NCBI GenBank assembly: GCA_030727685.1
Contig: JANRBC010000027.1
Location: 1 to 37,265 of the forward strand
Source: Ilumatobacteraceae bacterium
Lineage (GTDB): Bacteria > Actinomycetota > Acidimicrobiia > Acidimicrobiales > Ilumatobacteraceae
DNA: 37,265 bases
Direction of reading: 5' to 3'
The notes beneath the pieces are model-generated. The model made no database searches. It had not been told where the DNA came from and was given only the letters and a program-made list of their open reading frames with translations. This document shows positions 25,229-33,359 of the stretch, in pieces (within the stretch, counting starts at the first letter, position 1; each line of letters starts with the position of its first letter). The translations under genes and the position numbers were made by a program.

Positions 25229-25264
25229 TTGACAGTGAGACAGTTATAGTCTTATTGTCTCACT
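25229..25264 (+). promoter_or_regulatory. Leaderless tetR promoter with palindromic operator
   Basis: TTGACA (-35, 25229-25234) and TATTGT (-10, 25253-25258) are 18 nt apart, and the tetR ATG follows the -10 box after 6 nt, so the transcript should start at or next to the start codon. The region is framed by perfect 9-bp inverted arms AGTGAGACA (25234-25242) and TGTCTCACT (25256-25264), 13 nt apart. A dimer bound there would cover both promoter boxes, the layout expected of an autorepressor. Confidence 0.75.
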
Positions 25265-25867
25265 ATGGCGGTACCTGAAGTTGTAAGCCCATCGGCGTTC
25301 ACCGAAGTTGAATCGCGTGTGCTTGATGCCACAAAGTTGGCCATAGAAAAATGGGGCGTCTCGCGATTTACGGTTGCCGATGTCTGCGATCTCTCGGGCG
25401 TCTCGCGTGCGACTGTCTATCGAATGTTTCCGGGTGGCAAAGAAATTTTGCTTGAAGCACTTCATGTGCGTTCGCTCGATGAATTTTTCACAACGCTTCT
25501 AGACCGCGCACAGGGCGCAAAGTCGCTTGAAGACCTTCTCGTGCGTTGCATCGTGTCGGCAACTACTGAATTGCGTAACGACCAACATTTGGCGATGATG
25601 TTGGCGACCGAACCAGGCACAACGTTGATGCAGTTCACCATTGATGGCTTGTCGCGAATTGTTCGAGTTGCCGCCTCATACTTGGCGCCGCTTGTTACAG
25701 ACTTTTTGCCGAAGCGTGAAGCCGATGCTTTGGTCGAAGTTTTGTCTCGACTTGTAATTTCTTATTTCTTGACGCCATCAGATCGCTACGACTTCACAAG
25801 CGAAGCGAGTGTTGCCAAGTTCTTAACTACTCATATCAACGTTCACGAATTAACAAAACATAACTAA
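25265..25867 (+). CDS. TetR-family transcriptional regulator
   Basis: Repressor of 200 residues. The N-terminal helix-turn-helix is at about 35-56 (FTVADVCDLSGVSRATVYRMFPGGKE), the standard TetR pattern. The remaining part is an all-helical ligand-binding domain without a recognisable family label. The gene starts without room for a ribosome-binding site because the promoter -10 box is 6 nt upstream. It precedes the diiron gene by 20 nt on the same strand and very probably controls itself and that gene through the palindrome overlapping its promoter. The neighbouring acyl-CoA ligase may also belong to the regulon. Confidence 0.93.
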   Translation: MAVPEVVSPSAFTEVESRVLDATKLAIEKWGVSRFTVADVCDLSGVSRATVYRMFPGGKEILLEALHVRSLDEFFTTLLDRAQGAKSLEDLLVRCIVSATTELRNDQHLAMMLATEPGTTLMQFTIDGLSRIVRVAASYLAPLVTDFLPKREADALVEVLSRLVISYFLTPSDRYDFTSEASVAKFLTTHINVHELTKHN

Positions 25868-25887
25868 ACAATAAAAAGGGGATAATC

Positions 25888-27015
25888 ATGTCAATCACAG
25901 AAAAGCAAAATGAAGAAATTATTGGTCGTGATCAGATCAATAACATCGAAGCGATTTTGAGCATTCCACTCACACCCGCAAATGAAATCGAACATGTTGT
26001 CAAAAACAATGCAGACTCGGTTTTTACCTGGGACTACTCACTTACTCGCGAGCCATTGCGCAAACTTTATGAAAAGGCCAAGACGAGCCAATGGAACGGC
26101 ACATACGATTTAGATTGGAGTACAGAAGTCGATGTTGAAAAGACAGTTGCAATCGACCAGGCTGCAATCGGCACGGGTGTCAATACAGATTTGTACGCAG
26201 ATACAAAACTCGCCAAGTGGGGCGACAAAGAATGGCTCGAATTTGGCATTCACAGCCGCAAGTGGAGCCTCTCGCAGTTTTTGCACGGCGAGCAGGGTGC
26301 GCTGATTTGCACCAGCAAAATTGTCGAGACGGTGCCATGGTACGACGCAAAGTTGTACGCCAGCACTCAAGTTGTTGACGAGGCTCGTCACGTAGAAGTG
26401 TTCGCTCGTTATCTCGACGAGAAACTTGACGGTGGTTACCCGATCAATCCGCACCTTAGTTTGTTGCTCGATGACATCGTCAAAGACTCACGTTGGGACT
26501 TCACGTATCTCGGCATGCAGATCATGGTTGAAGGTTTGGCGCTTGCAGCTTTCGGCTACTTGCACCAATTGACCAGCGAACCGTTGTTGAAAAAACTTTT
26601 GCGCTATGTCATGAGCGACGAAGCACGCCACGTGGCTTTCGGTGTTCTCAGCCTCAAAGAGGTTTACGACGGCATGAGCGACAAAGAAATAATGGATCGC
26701 CAAGAGTTCGCTTACGAAGCAAGCATTCGTATGCGAGATCGCTTCTTGCAACAAGAAGTGTGGAACCACATGGGTGTCGACCCAAAGACTTTGATTCCGT
26801 TGCTGGTCAACGACCCAACACGAAAAGTCTTCCAACAAATGTTGTTCGCCAAGATCGTGCCGAATTGCAAGAAACTCGGCTTGCTTGACCGTAACGACAA
26901 GTGGTTGCGCCGTCGATTCGAAGAGATGGGCGTCATTCAATTCGAAGACTGGGAAAACACAGACGACGAATACCTCAAGTTCGAAATCGGCAAAGACGTC
27001 GAAATACGTCACTAG
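25888..27015 (+). CDS. Ferritin-like diiron oxygenase/oxidase, substrate unknown
   Basis: Protein of 375 residues. The ligand set of a two-iron four-helix bundle is seen: E135 (HGEQGA), E165-x2-H168 (DEARHVEVF), E215 (MVEGLAL) and E245-x2-H248 (DEARHVAFG), that is E, ExxH, E, ExxH in the spacing of ribonucleotide-reductase-R2-like and related oxygenases. The N-terminal 130 residues and the C-terminal 110 are not assigned to any domain I recognise. The ribosome-binding site AAGGGG lies before the ATG. It is second in the tetR operon. No reductase or ferredoxin partner is nearby. Possible activities include N-oxygenation, fatty-acyl oxidation or desaturation; none can be chosen from sequence. 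Confidence 0.85.
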   Translation: MSITEKQNEEIIGRDQINNIEAILSIPLTPANEIEHVVKNNADSVFTWDYSLTREPLRKLYEKAKTSQWNGTYDLDWSTEVDVEKTVAIDQAAIGTGVNTDLYADTKLAKWGDKEWLEFGIHSRKWSLSQFLHGEQGALICTSKIVETVPWYDAKLYASTQVVDEARHVEVFARYLDEKLDGGYPINPHLSLLLDDIVKDSRWDFTYLGMQIMVEGLALAAFGYLHQLTSEPLLKKLLRYVMSDEARHVAFGVLSLKEVYDGMSDKEIMDRQEFAYEASIRMRDRFLQQEVWNHMGVDPKTLIPLLVNDPTRKVFQQMLFAKIVPNCKKLGLLDRNDKWLRRRFEEMGVIQFEDWENTDDEYLKFEIGKDVEIRH

Positions 27016-27037
27016 TCGTCGAATCTTCTCTAGAGCG

Positions 27038-27072
27038 TCGCGACTAACGAGCAAAAAACTCGTTAGTCGTGA
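27038..27072 (+). repeat. Strong stem-loop upstream of dapA
   Basis: Perfect arms CGACTAACGAG and CTCGTTAGTCG (27041-27051 and 27059-27069) around the loop CAAAAAA, with three further pairs outside (one G-T wobble), give a 14-bp stem. It lies 22 nt after the diiron-gene stop and 27 nt before dapA. No T-run follows on either strand, so it is not a standard intrinsic terminator; it may still stop transcription, protect the upstream mRNA 3' end or regulate dapA. Confidence 0.7.
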
Positions 27073-27099
27073 GCAAGACCAACTGACTACTATCTAGCC

Positions 27100-28002
27100 A
27101 TGCCAAGATTCGGTCAAGTTCTCACTGCAATGGTGACGCCGTTCGACAAGAACGGTGAGTTGAACCTCGACGGTGTGCGCCGTTTAGCCAAGTGGTTGCA
27201 AGACAACGGCAATGATGGTCTAGTCGTCGGTGGCACAACCGGTGAAGCATCGACGCTGACAGACGACGAGAAACTTGCGCTGTTTGCTGCAACCGTAGAA
27301 GCGGTGACGATTCCGGTTATTGCTGGCACGGTTACCAACGACACGAAGCATTCGATTCATCTGACCAAAGAGGCTTCAAAACTTGGCATCGCTGGCATCT
27401 TGGCTGTTGGTCCTTATTACAACAGACCGTCACAGGCGGGCATTCTTGCTCACATGAAAGCAGTTTGTGCGGCAACGACGTTGCCTGTTGTTGTCTATGA
27501 CATTCCGGTACGAACCGGGCGAAAAATCTCAACTGCCTCATTGGCGAAGTTGGCCAACGAAGTAAAAAATATTGCGGCATTAAAAGACGCAAGCGGTAAC
27601 CCGGCCGAAACCGCGGTGTTGATGACTCAGGTGCCAAAAAGTTTTGAACTGCTCAGTGGTGATGACGGTCTGACTTTGCCGTTGATGTCGATTGGGGCAA
27701 CCGGTGTAATCGGCGTCGCGACGCACTGGACGGGTGTCGACCATCAAGAAATGTTTAAAAAATGGAACTCAGGTGATATCGCTGGTGCTCGCGCGGTGAA
27801 TTCGCGAATGCTCGAGAGTTTTGCTTACGAAACTGGTGACGACAATCCGAATCCATTGCCGAGCAAAGTGATGATGAATCATCTCGGTCTTGATGTTGGC
27901 GAGGCGAGATTGCCAATGGGTCCACCACAGAGTGGTTTGGCTGAGCGTGCCGAAAAAGTGTTCAGCAATTTGCAAGCAGCGCGCGCTGCGGCAACAAAAT
28001 AG
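27100..28002 (+). CDS. dapA: 4-hydroxy-tetrahydrodipicolinate synthase
   Basis: Condenses pyruvate with aspartate semialdehyde at the branch point to diaminopimelate and lysine. The protein has 300 residues and a TIM-barrel fold. Evidence: VVGGTTGEASTLTDDEK (pyruvate-contacting TT pair), VVVYDIPVRTG with the catalytic Tyr, and Schiff-base lysine K162 in ALKDASGNP. The length is normal. It is the first gene of a + strand run with rnj and ftsK. Confidence 0.96.
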   Translation: MPRFGQVLTAMVTPFDKNGELNLDGVRRLAKWLQDNGNDGLVVGGTTGEASTLTDDEKLALFAATVEAVTIPVIAGTVTNDTKHSIHLTKEASKLGIAGILAVGPYYNRPSQAGILAHMKAVCAATTLPVVVYDIPVRTGRKISTASLAKLANEVKNIAALKDASGNPAETAVLMTQVPKSFELLSGDDGLTLPLMSIGATGVIGVATHWTGVDHQEMFKKWNSGDIAGARAVNSRMLESFAYETGDDNPNPLPSKVMMNHLGLDVGEARLPMGPPQSGLAERAEKVFSNLQAARAAATK

Positions 28003-28045
28003 TGTCGCAAAAATTAGTTGCACGTAAATCAGCGATCTTTATCTA

Positions 28046-28071
28046 ATGTCTGAACCAGATGTCTAAACCAG
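28046..28071 (+). repeat. 13-bp tandem duplication of the rnj start region
   Basis: ATGTCTGAACCAG (28046-28058) is followed directly by ATGTCTAAACCAG (28059-28071), with one mismatch. Both copies begin with ATG, but the 13-nt step changes frame. The first ATG opens a six-codon reading (M-S-E-P-D-V) that stops at the TAA inside the second copy, overlapping the rnj start. TATCTA lies just before the first copy. Confidence 0.75.
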
Positions 28072-29450
28072 TTCGCATCGCGTTTCTTGGTGGGCTCGGC
28101 GAAATCGGCCGAAATTGCATGGCTGTCGAGCAAGACAAGAAGATTTTGCTGATTGATTGCGGCTTGATGTTTCCGAAAGCCGAACACGGCGATGACATCG
28201 ACGTGATAATTCCAGATTTCACTTGGTTGCTTGAACGAAAAGATCGCATTGTTGGTTGTGTCGCAACCCACGGCCATGAAGACCATGTCGGAGCTTTGCA
28301 GTATTTGCTGCAAGACGCATCTTTTCCGTTGTATGGCTCGGCGCTGACTCTTGGCCTCGCGCGCAACCGAATTGCCGAGGCACGACTTACCGACAAGACG
28401 AAATTCATTGAAGTCAGCGACAACGATCGCATCAAAATTGGGCCGTTTGACGTCGAGTTCATTCCGGTTACGCATTCAGTGCCACATGCACATGCAATTG
28501 CGCTGCACACAGCACAAGGTGTGATCGTGCATTCGGGCGACTTCAAGATTGATCTCACGCCCGTTGATCATCGCCGCACCGATCTCGCACGGCTTGGTTC
28601 GCTTTCTTCGAACGAGGGCATTCGCTTGTTGATGCTTGATTCAACAAATGCGGGTGAGCGCGGTCACGCACCGAGTGAGTCTGATGTAGGCGCTGTGCTG
28701 CGAGCAATCTTCAACGAACATCGAGGCAAGCGCATAATCACCGCAAGTTTTGCCAGCCATATTCATCGTGTTCAACAAATCGCAGATGCGGCGATTGATT
28801 CGGGTCGAGTTGTCGTGCCTCTTGGCAGGTCGATGATCAACAACATTCGTCTCGCTCGCGATCTGAAAGTTTTGACGATTCCTGAAAAGAGCTTGGTCAG
28901 CGCAGACGCACTTGGCAAATATGACGATGAAGAAATCTGCATCATCTCAACTGGCTCACAAGGCGAAGCGATGTCGGCGCTGACAAATCTCGCAAAAGGC
29001 GACAGCCGCTATGTAAAAGTCGGCGAGAGTGATGTGGTTATTTTCTCGAGTCATGCGATCCCTGGCAATGAACACAATGTCAACAAGGTGATCGATGCAC
29101 TTTTGCGCCGAGGGGCGACTGTCGTGCACTCTGGCATTGCCGATGTGCATGCAACGGGTCACGCTCAAGCCGAAGACTTGAAGACGTATTTAAACGTCAC
29201 CGTGCCGCAATGGTTTGTGCCGATTCACGGCGAATATCGCCATATGGTTGCCAACGCCGAGTTGGCAAGAATTATGGGTGTTGCGCCGCAAAACGTTTTG
29301 TTGTGTGAAGACGGAGACTTGATCGAAATTAGCGACGGCGGCATTGATTTTTCTGGTCGCATTCCTGCCGAATATGTTGTGCCACAAAAATCGCGACACG
29401 CAGGCAAAAAATCGAAAGACAAACCAACTAAGAAACCCAAAAAGCACTAG
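28059..29450 (+). CDS. rnj: Ribonuclease J, short form
   Basis: Metallo-beta-lactamase/beta-CASP ribonuclease (5'-3' exo and endo activity), 463 residues. It has GGLGEIGRNCMAVE near the N-terminus and the metal motif HGHEDH (H71, H73, D75, H76). Further conserved points are VTHSVPHAHAI, GDFKIDLTP, and the beta-CASP ending FSSHAIPGNE and PIHGEYRHM. Known RNase J proteins are about 550 residues. Here the sequence stops inside the region that normally leads to the C-terminal dimerisation domain and ends in a lysine-rich tail (KKSKDKPTKKPKKH). No continuation of the domain is visible in other frames before ftsK. The ATG at 28059 has no clear ribosome-binding site. Confidence 0.93.
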   Translation: MSKPVRIAFLGGLGEIGRNCMAVEQDKKILLIDCGLMFPKAEHGDDIDVIIPDFTWLLERKDRIVGCVATHGHEDHVGALQYLLQDASFPLYGSALTLGLARNRIAEARLTDKTKFIEVSDNDRIKIGPFDVEFIPVTHSVPHAHAIALHTAQGVIVHSGDFKIDLTPVDHRRTDLARLGSLSSNEGIRLLMLDSTNAGERGHAPSESDVGAVLRAIFNEHRGKRIITASFASHIHRVQQIADAAIDSGRVVVPLGRSMINNIRLARDLKVLTIPEKSLVSADALGKYDDEEICIISTGSQGEAMSALTNLAKGDSRYVKVGESDVVIFSSHAIPGNEHNVNKVIDALLRRGATVVHSGIADVHATGHAQAEDLKTYLNVTVPQWFVPIHGEYRHMVANAELARIMGVAPQNVLLCEDGDLIEISDGGIDFSGRIPAEYVVPQKSRHAGKKSKDKPTKKPKKH

Positions 29451-29477
29451 TCGCTCTAAGTTGTTGCCGAGACTCGG

Positions 29478-29495
29478 GTGGGCGAGTAATCCCAC
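29478..29495 (+). terminator. Small hairpin between rnj and ftsK
   Basis: GTGGG-CGAGTAAT-CCCAC folds 28 nt after the rnj stop. It is short and followed by TTGTAAAC rather than a T-run, so it can only be a weak terminator or chance. Confidence 0.25.
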
Positions 29496-29527
29496 TTGTA
29501 AACAGACCCCATTGGTACTGTTGATTT

Positions 29528-31996
29528 ATGGCAAAAGTGCCCAAATCTAGATCTGCGCGCCCGAGTAAGGGTTCGCGTAGCGTCGCCAGCAGAGGCGAGC
29601 CAAGGGCTTCGAGTCGTGGCGAGTCGCATCGGGCCGACAATGTTCGACCAATTCGGGCATTGCGTGAGCATGACATTGAAGACGAGCCAACTCGCTATCG
29701 AGTCGTTTCGCAGCACGGCCCAATTTTCGGTGGATTATTTGAGGGCCGAGCACATGAGTTCAGCGGTTTAGGTTTAATCGCTTTTGGTGCGTTGCTTGTT
29801 TTGTCGGTCTATCTCAAATTGGCTGGCCCGCTGGGTCGGGCTCTTGACACTTTCGCGTCGGTCACTATCGGAGTTGGTCGGTTCTTCTTGCCAATTTTGT
29901 GTATTGGTTTGGGCATTGCCCTTGCGCGACGCAAGAGTTGGCAAAATCGAGTTCGAACATCGATCGGCTGGACATCTCTAACTGGTGTGCTGCTTGGTCT
30001 GACCCACGTATTTTTTAGCGATGTCGAAAATCGCACAGGTGGATGGTTCGGATACGTGGTGGGCGAGCCATCGCAAAACTCGTTGTCAGATATCGGCGCG
30101 ACAGTGTTGTTGGTCGCACTGCTCATCGGTTCGATCATGCTCGTATCTGGCAAATCAGCGCCAGAGTTGCTTGAGGTTTTGCGAAATGTTTGGCGAAAAA
30201 TTAGCGGCAAAGTTTCGTCGGCAACCGAAAATCTGTCGGGTGCATTAGACGAAAATCGTTACGGCAGCGAACAAGCAGATTTACCGGGTGGTTTTGCGCC
30301 GCAAGATGATCAGGGTCCAGAACTTTACGACTATGCACAAGACGGCCTTGACGATGATTTTCAAGACGAAGAAAAACAGCCACGTCGCGAACGCAAACGT
30401 CGCGAAAAATCTGAATCAAATGCTGGGTCGAAGCCTGCTGCAAAACCAGCGGCGAAACTTGCACCGGTTAAAGGTGAGCCACAACAAATTCCGCTTGGCC
30501 CGAGTGGTCAGCCCAGCAATTGGATGCTTCCTGAACTTGAATTTTTGTCGCTGACGAGCAACAAGAAAGCCAACGAAGAAGCAATTCGTGAGCGCGGCGA
30601 CCAACTTGTCGCGGCACTTGCCTCGCATGGTGTCGATACCGAATTGGTGGGCTACACGCGTGGTCCGACTGTAACGCGATATGAGTTGTCGCTCGGAGAC
30701 GGCGTTAAAGTTGCAAAAGTTACGACTCTTTCGCGCGATATTGCGTACACGATGGCGGCAACTGACGTTCGAATTTTGGCGCCGATACCAGGTCGTTCGG
30801 CAATCGGTATTGAAGTGCCAAACGAGCAACGCGAACTCGTCTCAATCGGCGACCTGCTGATTTCGCAAGAAGCTCGCACGGCGAGCCATCCGCTCGATGT
30901 TGCAGTCGGCAAAGATATTTCTGGTCGACCAGTCTTTTTAAATATCTCGACTACGCCACACTTGTTGATTGCTGGCGCAACTGGTGCAGGTAAGTCGAGC
31001 GTAATCAATTGCATCATCACATCGGTGTTGATGCGTGCGACACCTGATCAAGTGAAGTTGATTCTCGTCGACCCGAAGCAAGTTGAAATGGCGCAATATT
31101 CTCGCTTGCCACACTTATTGACCGCGCCAGTTACGAACCCGAAGAAAGCTGCCAACGCACTCGGTTGGGCAGTAAAAGAAATGGAGCGTCGATACGACTT
31201 GCTTGTCGAGGCGGGCTTCAGAGATGTTGCTGGTTACAACGCGGCTTACGACCGTGGCGAAATGTCGCCGCAAGAAGGTCAAGAAACAGACAAACAGTTT
31301 TCGCGAATTCCTTACATTTTGATTGTCGTAGATGAGTTGAACGACTTGATGATGGTGGCGGCACGAGACGTCGAAGACTGCATCACGCGCATAGCGCAAA
31401 AAGCGCGAGCGGTGGGCATTCATTTGGTTGTGGCAACTCAGCGTCCGAGCGTGAACGTAATCACGGGTGTTATCAAAGCGAATATTCCGGCTCGAATGGC
31501 GTTCGCTGTTTCAAGTTTGACCGATAGTCGAGTGATTCTTGATCAACCTGGCGCAGAAAAATTGGTCGGCATGGGCGACATGTTGATGTTGCCAGGCAAT
31601 ACATCGGTTTCGCAGCGACTGCAGTCGGCATGGGTCAGTGAAAACGAAGTTCGCAAAGTTGTCGGGCATTGGCGTCGTCAGGCGCCAGAAGTTGCTTATG
31701 TTTCGGGCATCGAAGGTGATGCGAATAAGTCGTCTGGTGGCGGAGCAGTATTCGGCGGTAGTAGCGGTGACGAAGATGACGACGAATTGATGCGCCAAGC
31801 AATGGATCTCGTCGTTCGCACTCAACAAGGCAGCACTTCGATGTTGCAACGAAAACTTAAGGTCGGCTTTGCTCGTGCGGGTCGACTAATGGACATGCTT
31901 GAACAACGCGGTGTCGTCGCGCCAAGTGAAGGTTCGCGCCCTCGTGAAGTGTTGATGACCGTTGAAGAACTCGAAATCATTCAAAAGGCGAGTTAA
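29528..31996 (+). CDS. ftsK: DNA translocase FtsK/SpoIIIE
   Basis: Septum-located DNA pump that clears chromosomes at division, 822 residues. A basic, disordered N-terminus (to about 60) leads to roughly four membrane spans between 75 and 205, then a charged linker rich in D/E and K/R (about 240-325), then the motor domain. The Walker A motif GATGAGKSS lies near 481, the Walker B region reads VVDELNDLMMVAARDVEDCI, and the sensor text IHLVVATQRPSVNVITG is complete. The winged-helix gamma domain that reads polar DNA motifs is at about 754-822. All parts of a functional translocase are present. Confidence 0.97.
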   Translation: MAKVPKSRSARPSKGSRSVASRGEPRASSRGESHRADNVRPIRALREHDIEDEPTRYRVVSQHGPIFGGLFEGRAHEFSGLGLIAFGALLVLSVYLKLAGPLGRALDTFASVTIGVGRFFLPILCIGLGIALARRKSWQNRVRTSIGWTSLTGVLLGLTHVFFSDVENRTGGWFGYVVGEPSQNSLSDIGATVLLVALLIGSIMLVSGKSAPELLEVLRNVWRKISGKVSSATENLSGALDENRYGSEQADLPGGFAPQDDQGPELYDYAQDGLDDDFQDEEKQPRRERKRREKSESNAGSKPAAKPAAKLAPVKGEPQQIPLGPSGQPSNWMLPELEFLSLTSNKKANEEAIRERGDQLVAALASHGVDTELVGYTRGPTVTRYELSLGDGVKVAKVTTLSRDIAYTMAATDVRILAPIPGRSAIGIEVPNEQRELVSIGDLLISQEARTASHPLDVAVGKDISGRPVFLNISTTPHLLIAGATGAGKSSVINCIITSVLMRATPDQVKLILVDPKQVEMAQYSRLPHLLTAPVTNPKKAANALGWAVKEMERRYDLLVEAGFRDVAGYNAAYDRGEMSPQEGQETDKQFSRIPYILIVVDELNDLMMVAARDVEDCITRIAQKARAVGIHLVVATQRPSVNVITGVIKANIPARMAFAVSSLTDSRVILDQPGAEKLVGMGDMLMLPGNTSVSQRLQSAWVSENEVRKVVGHWRRQAPEVAYVSGIEGDANKSSGGGAVFGGSSGDEDDDELMRQAMDLVVRTQQGSTSMLQRKLKVGFARAGRLMDMLEQRGVVAPSEGSRPREVLMTVEELEIIQKAS

Positions 31997-32048
31997 TTCA
32001 CCGGTCATTGAATCGTCGATTGACATCGAATAGATAGCATTAAAAGTT

Positions 32049-33359
32049 GTGACACAGCGCTTTTATCTCGAGTCGCTGGGCTGTCCGAAAAATGATGTCG
32101 ACTCAGACAAAATAATTGGCACGTTGCTGGCTGATGGGTTGGTGCAAACCGACGATGCCAGCCAAGCCGATTTGGTCGTCGTCAACACTTGTGCGTTTAT
32201 TGAAGATGCACGCCGCGAGTCAATCGACACGGTTCTTGAACTTTCGAATCAGAAAAAAGTTGGTGCCCGAGTCGTCGTGACTGGTTGTATGGCCGAGCGG
32301 TATGGCTCTGAATTGGCAGACTCGTTGCCAGAGGCCGATCACATCGCTGGTTTCGGTGTGCCGATCATGCTGACCAAAAAGTCAGTCTCTGTGACTAGTC
32401 AAAGTGTGCCTGCATTTGATTTGTTGAATTTGCCGCGACCAAAGTCGCGAGCGCCATGGGCTTATGTGAAAATCGCCGAAGGCTGCGATCGCAATTGCGG
32501 GTTTTGTGCGATACCAAGTTTTCGCGGACCACAACGCAGCCGTGATATCGAGTCGATCTTGGCCGAAGTTGAGCAGCTTGAAGCCAAAGAAATTGTTTTG
32601 GTGGCCCAAGATTTGGCAAGTTATGGCAAAGACCGCCCGAACGAACTTGGTGCTGGTTCGATAGTTGGTTTAGTTAAACAGGTCGCGAGCAAAGTCGCCC
32701 GAACCAGATTGCTTTATCTTTACCCCAGCGACCTGAGCGATGAATTGATCGACGCAATTTGCAACACGGGAGTGCCATATTTCGATTTGTCTCTGCAACA
32801 TGTCTCAAAGGCTCACTTGCGAAGAATGCGACGATGGGGTGACGGCGAGCGTTTTTTGAATCGAATCATCGACATCCGTAAACGCGAACCTGATGCGGCG
32901 ATGCGCAGCAACTTTATTGTCGGCTATCCGGGAGAAACCGAAGAAGATCATGATCAGTTGTTGAATTTTGTTAACGAAGCCCAACTTGATTGGTGTGGGT
33001 TTTTTGCGTTCAGCCCCGAAGAAGGCACCCACGCGGTTTCTTTGCCTGATCGTGTGCCAGCAGGTCTAATGAACGAGCGGTTGGCCGAGCTTCGTGAACT
33101 GCAAGATTCGATCACTGCGCGTCGTCGTGATGATTTGATCGGCGAGAAGATGACCGTTTTGGTTGATGAGATTGGCGTTGCACGCAGCCATCGAGAGGCC
33201 CCAGAAATTGACGGCGTTGTGCACGTGAGCGAAACTTTGTCTGTGGCGACATTTGTTGAAGTCGAAATCGCAGATGCGCTTGGCCCAGACTTGGTTGCCG
33301 CCGGAGCAAATCACGATGCAAGTCACGATGCGAACGAGTTGGTAGACGATGCCCGTTAA
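32049..33359 (+). CDS. rimO: Ribosomal protein S12 methylthiotransferase RimO
   Basis: Radical-SAM enzyme that adds a methylthio group to Asp of ribosomal protein S12; 436 residues. The N-terminal MTTase domain gives YLESLGCPKNDVDS (C12), VVNTCAF and VVTGCMAERY as the second cluster ligands; the SAM cluster is C146-x3-C150-x2-C153 (CDRNCGFC), followed by AIPSFRGPQRSR. The LGCPKN pattern distinguishes RimO from MiaB. A TRAM domain closes the protein. The start is GTG at 32049. The 3' end overlaps pgsA by 11 nt. Confidence 0.95.
   Translation: MTQRFYLESLGCPKNDVDSDKIIGTLLADGLVQTDDASQADLVVVNTCAFIEDARRESIDTVLELSNQKKVGARVVVTGCMAERYGSELADSLPEADHIAGFGVPIMLTKKSVSVTSQSVPAFDLLNLPRPKSRAPWAYVKIAEGCDRNCGFCAIPSFRGPQRSRDIESILAEVEQLEAKEIVLVAQDLASYGKDRPNELGAGSIVGLVKQVASKVARTRLLYLYPSDLSDELIDAICNTGVPYFDLSLQHVSKAHLRRMRRWGDGERFLNRIIDIRKREPDAAMRSNFIVGYPGETEEDHDQLLNFVNEAQLDWCGFFAFSPEEGTHAVSLPDRVPAGLMNERLAELRELQDSITARRRDDLIGEKMTVLVDEIGVARSHREAPEIDGVVHVSETLSVATFVEVEIADALGPDLVAAGANHDASHDANELVDDAR

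Noticed and set aside
29380..29527. Frameshift hiding the missing RNase J domain
   Set aside because: No frame downstream of the stop encodes text like the family's C-terminal domain, and only 77 nt remain before ftsK.
32020..32048. TTGACA box before rimO as a promoter
   Set aside because: No acceptable -10 box lies 16-18 nt downstream, and the hexamer is part of a short TCGAT/ATCGA inverted repeat that may be chance.
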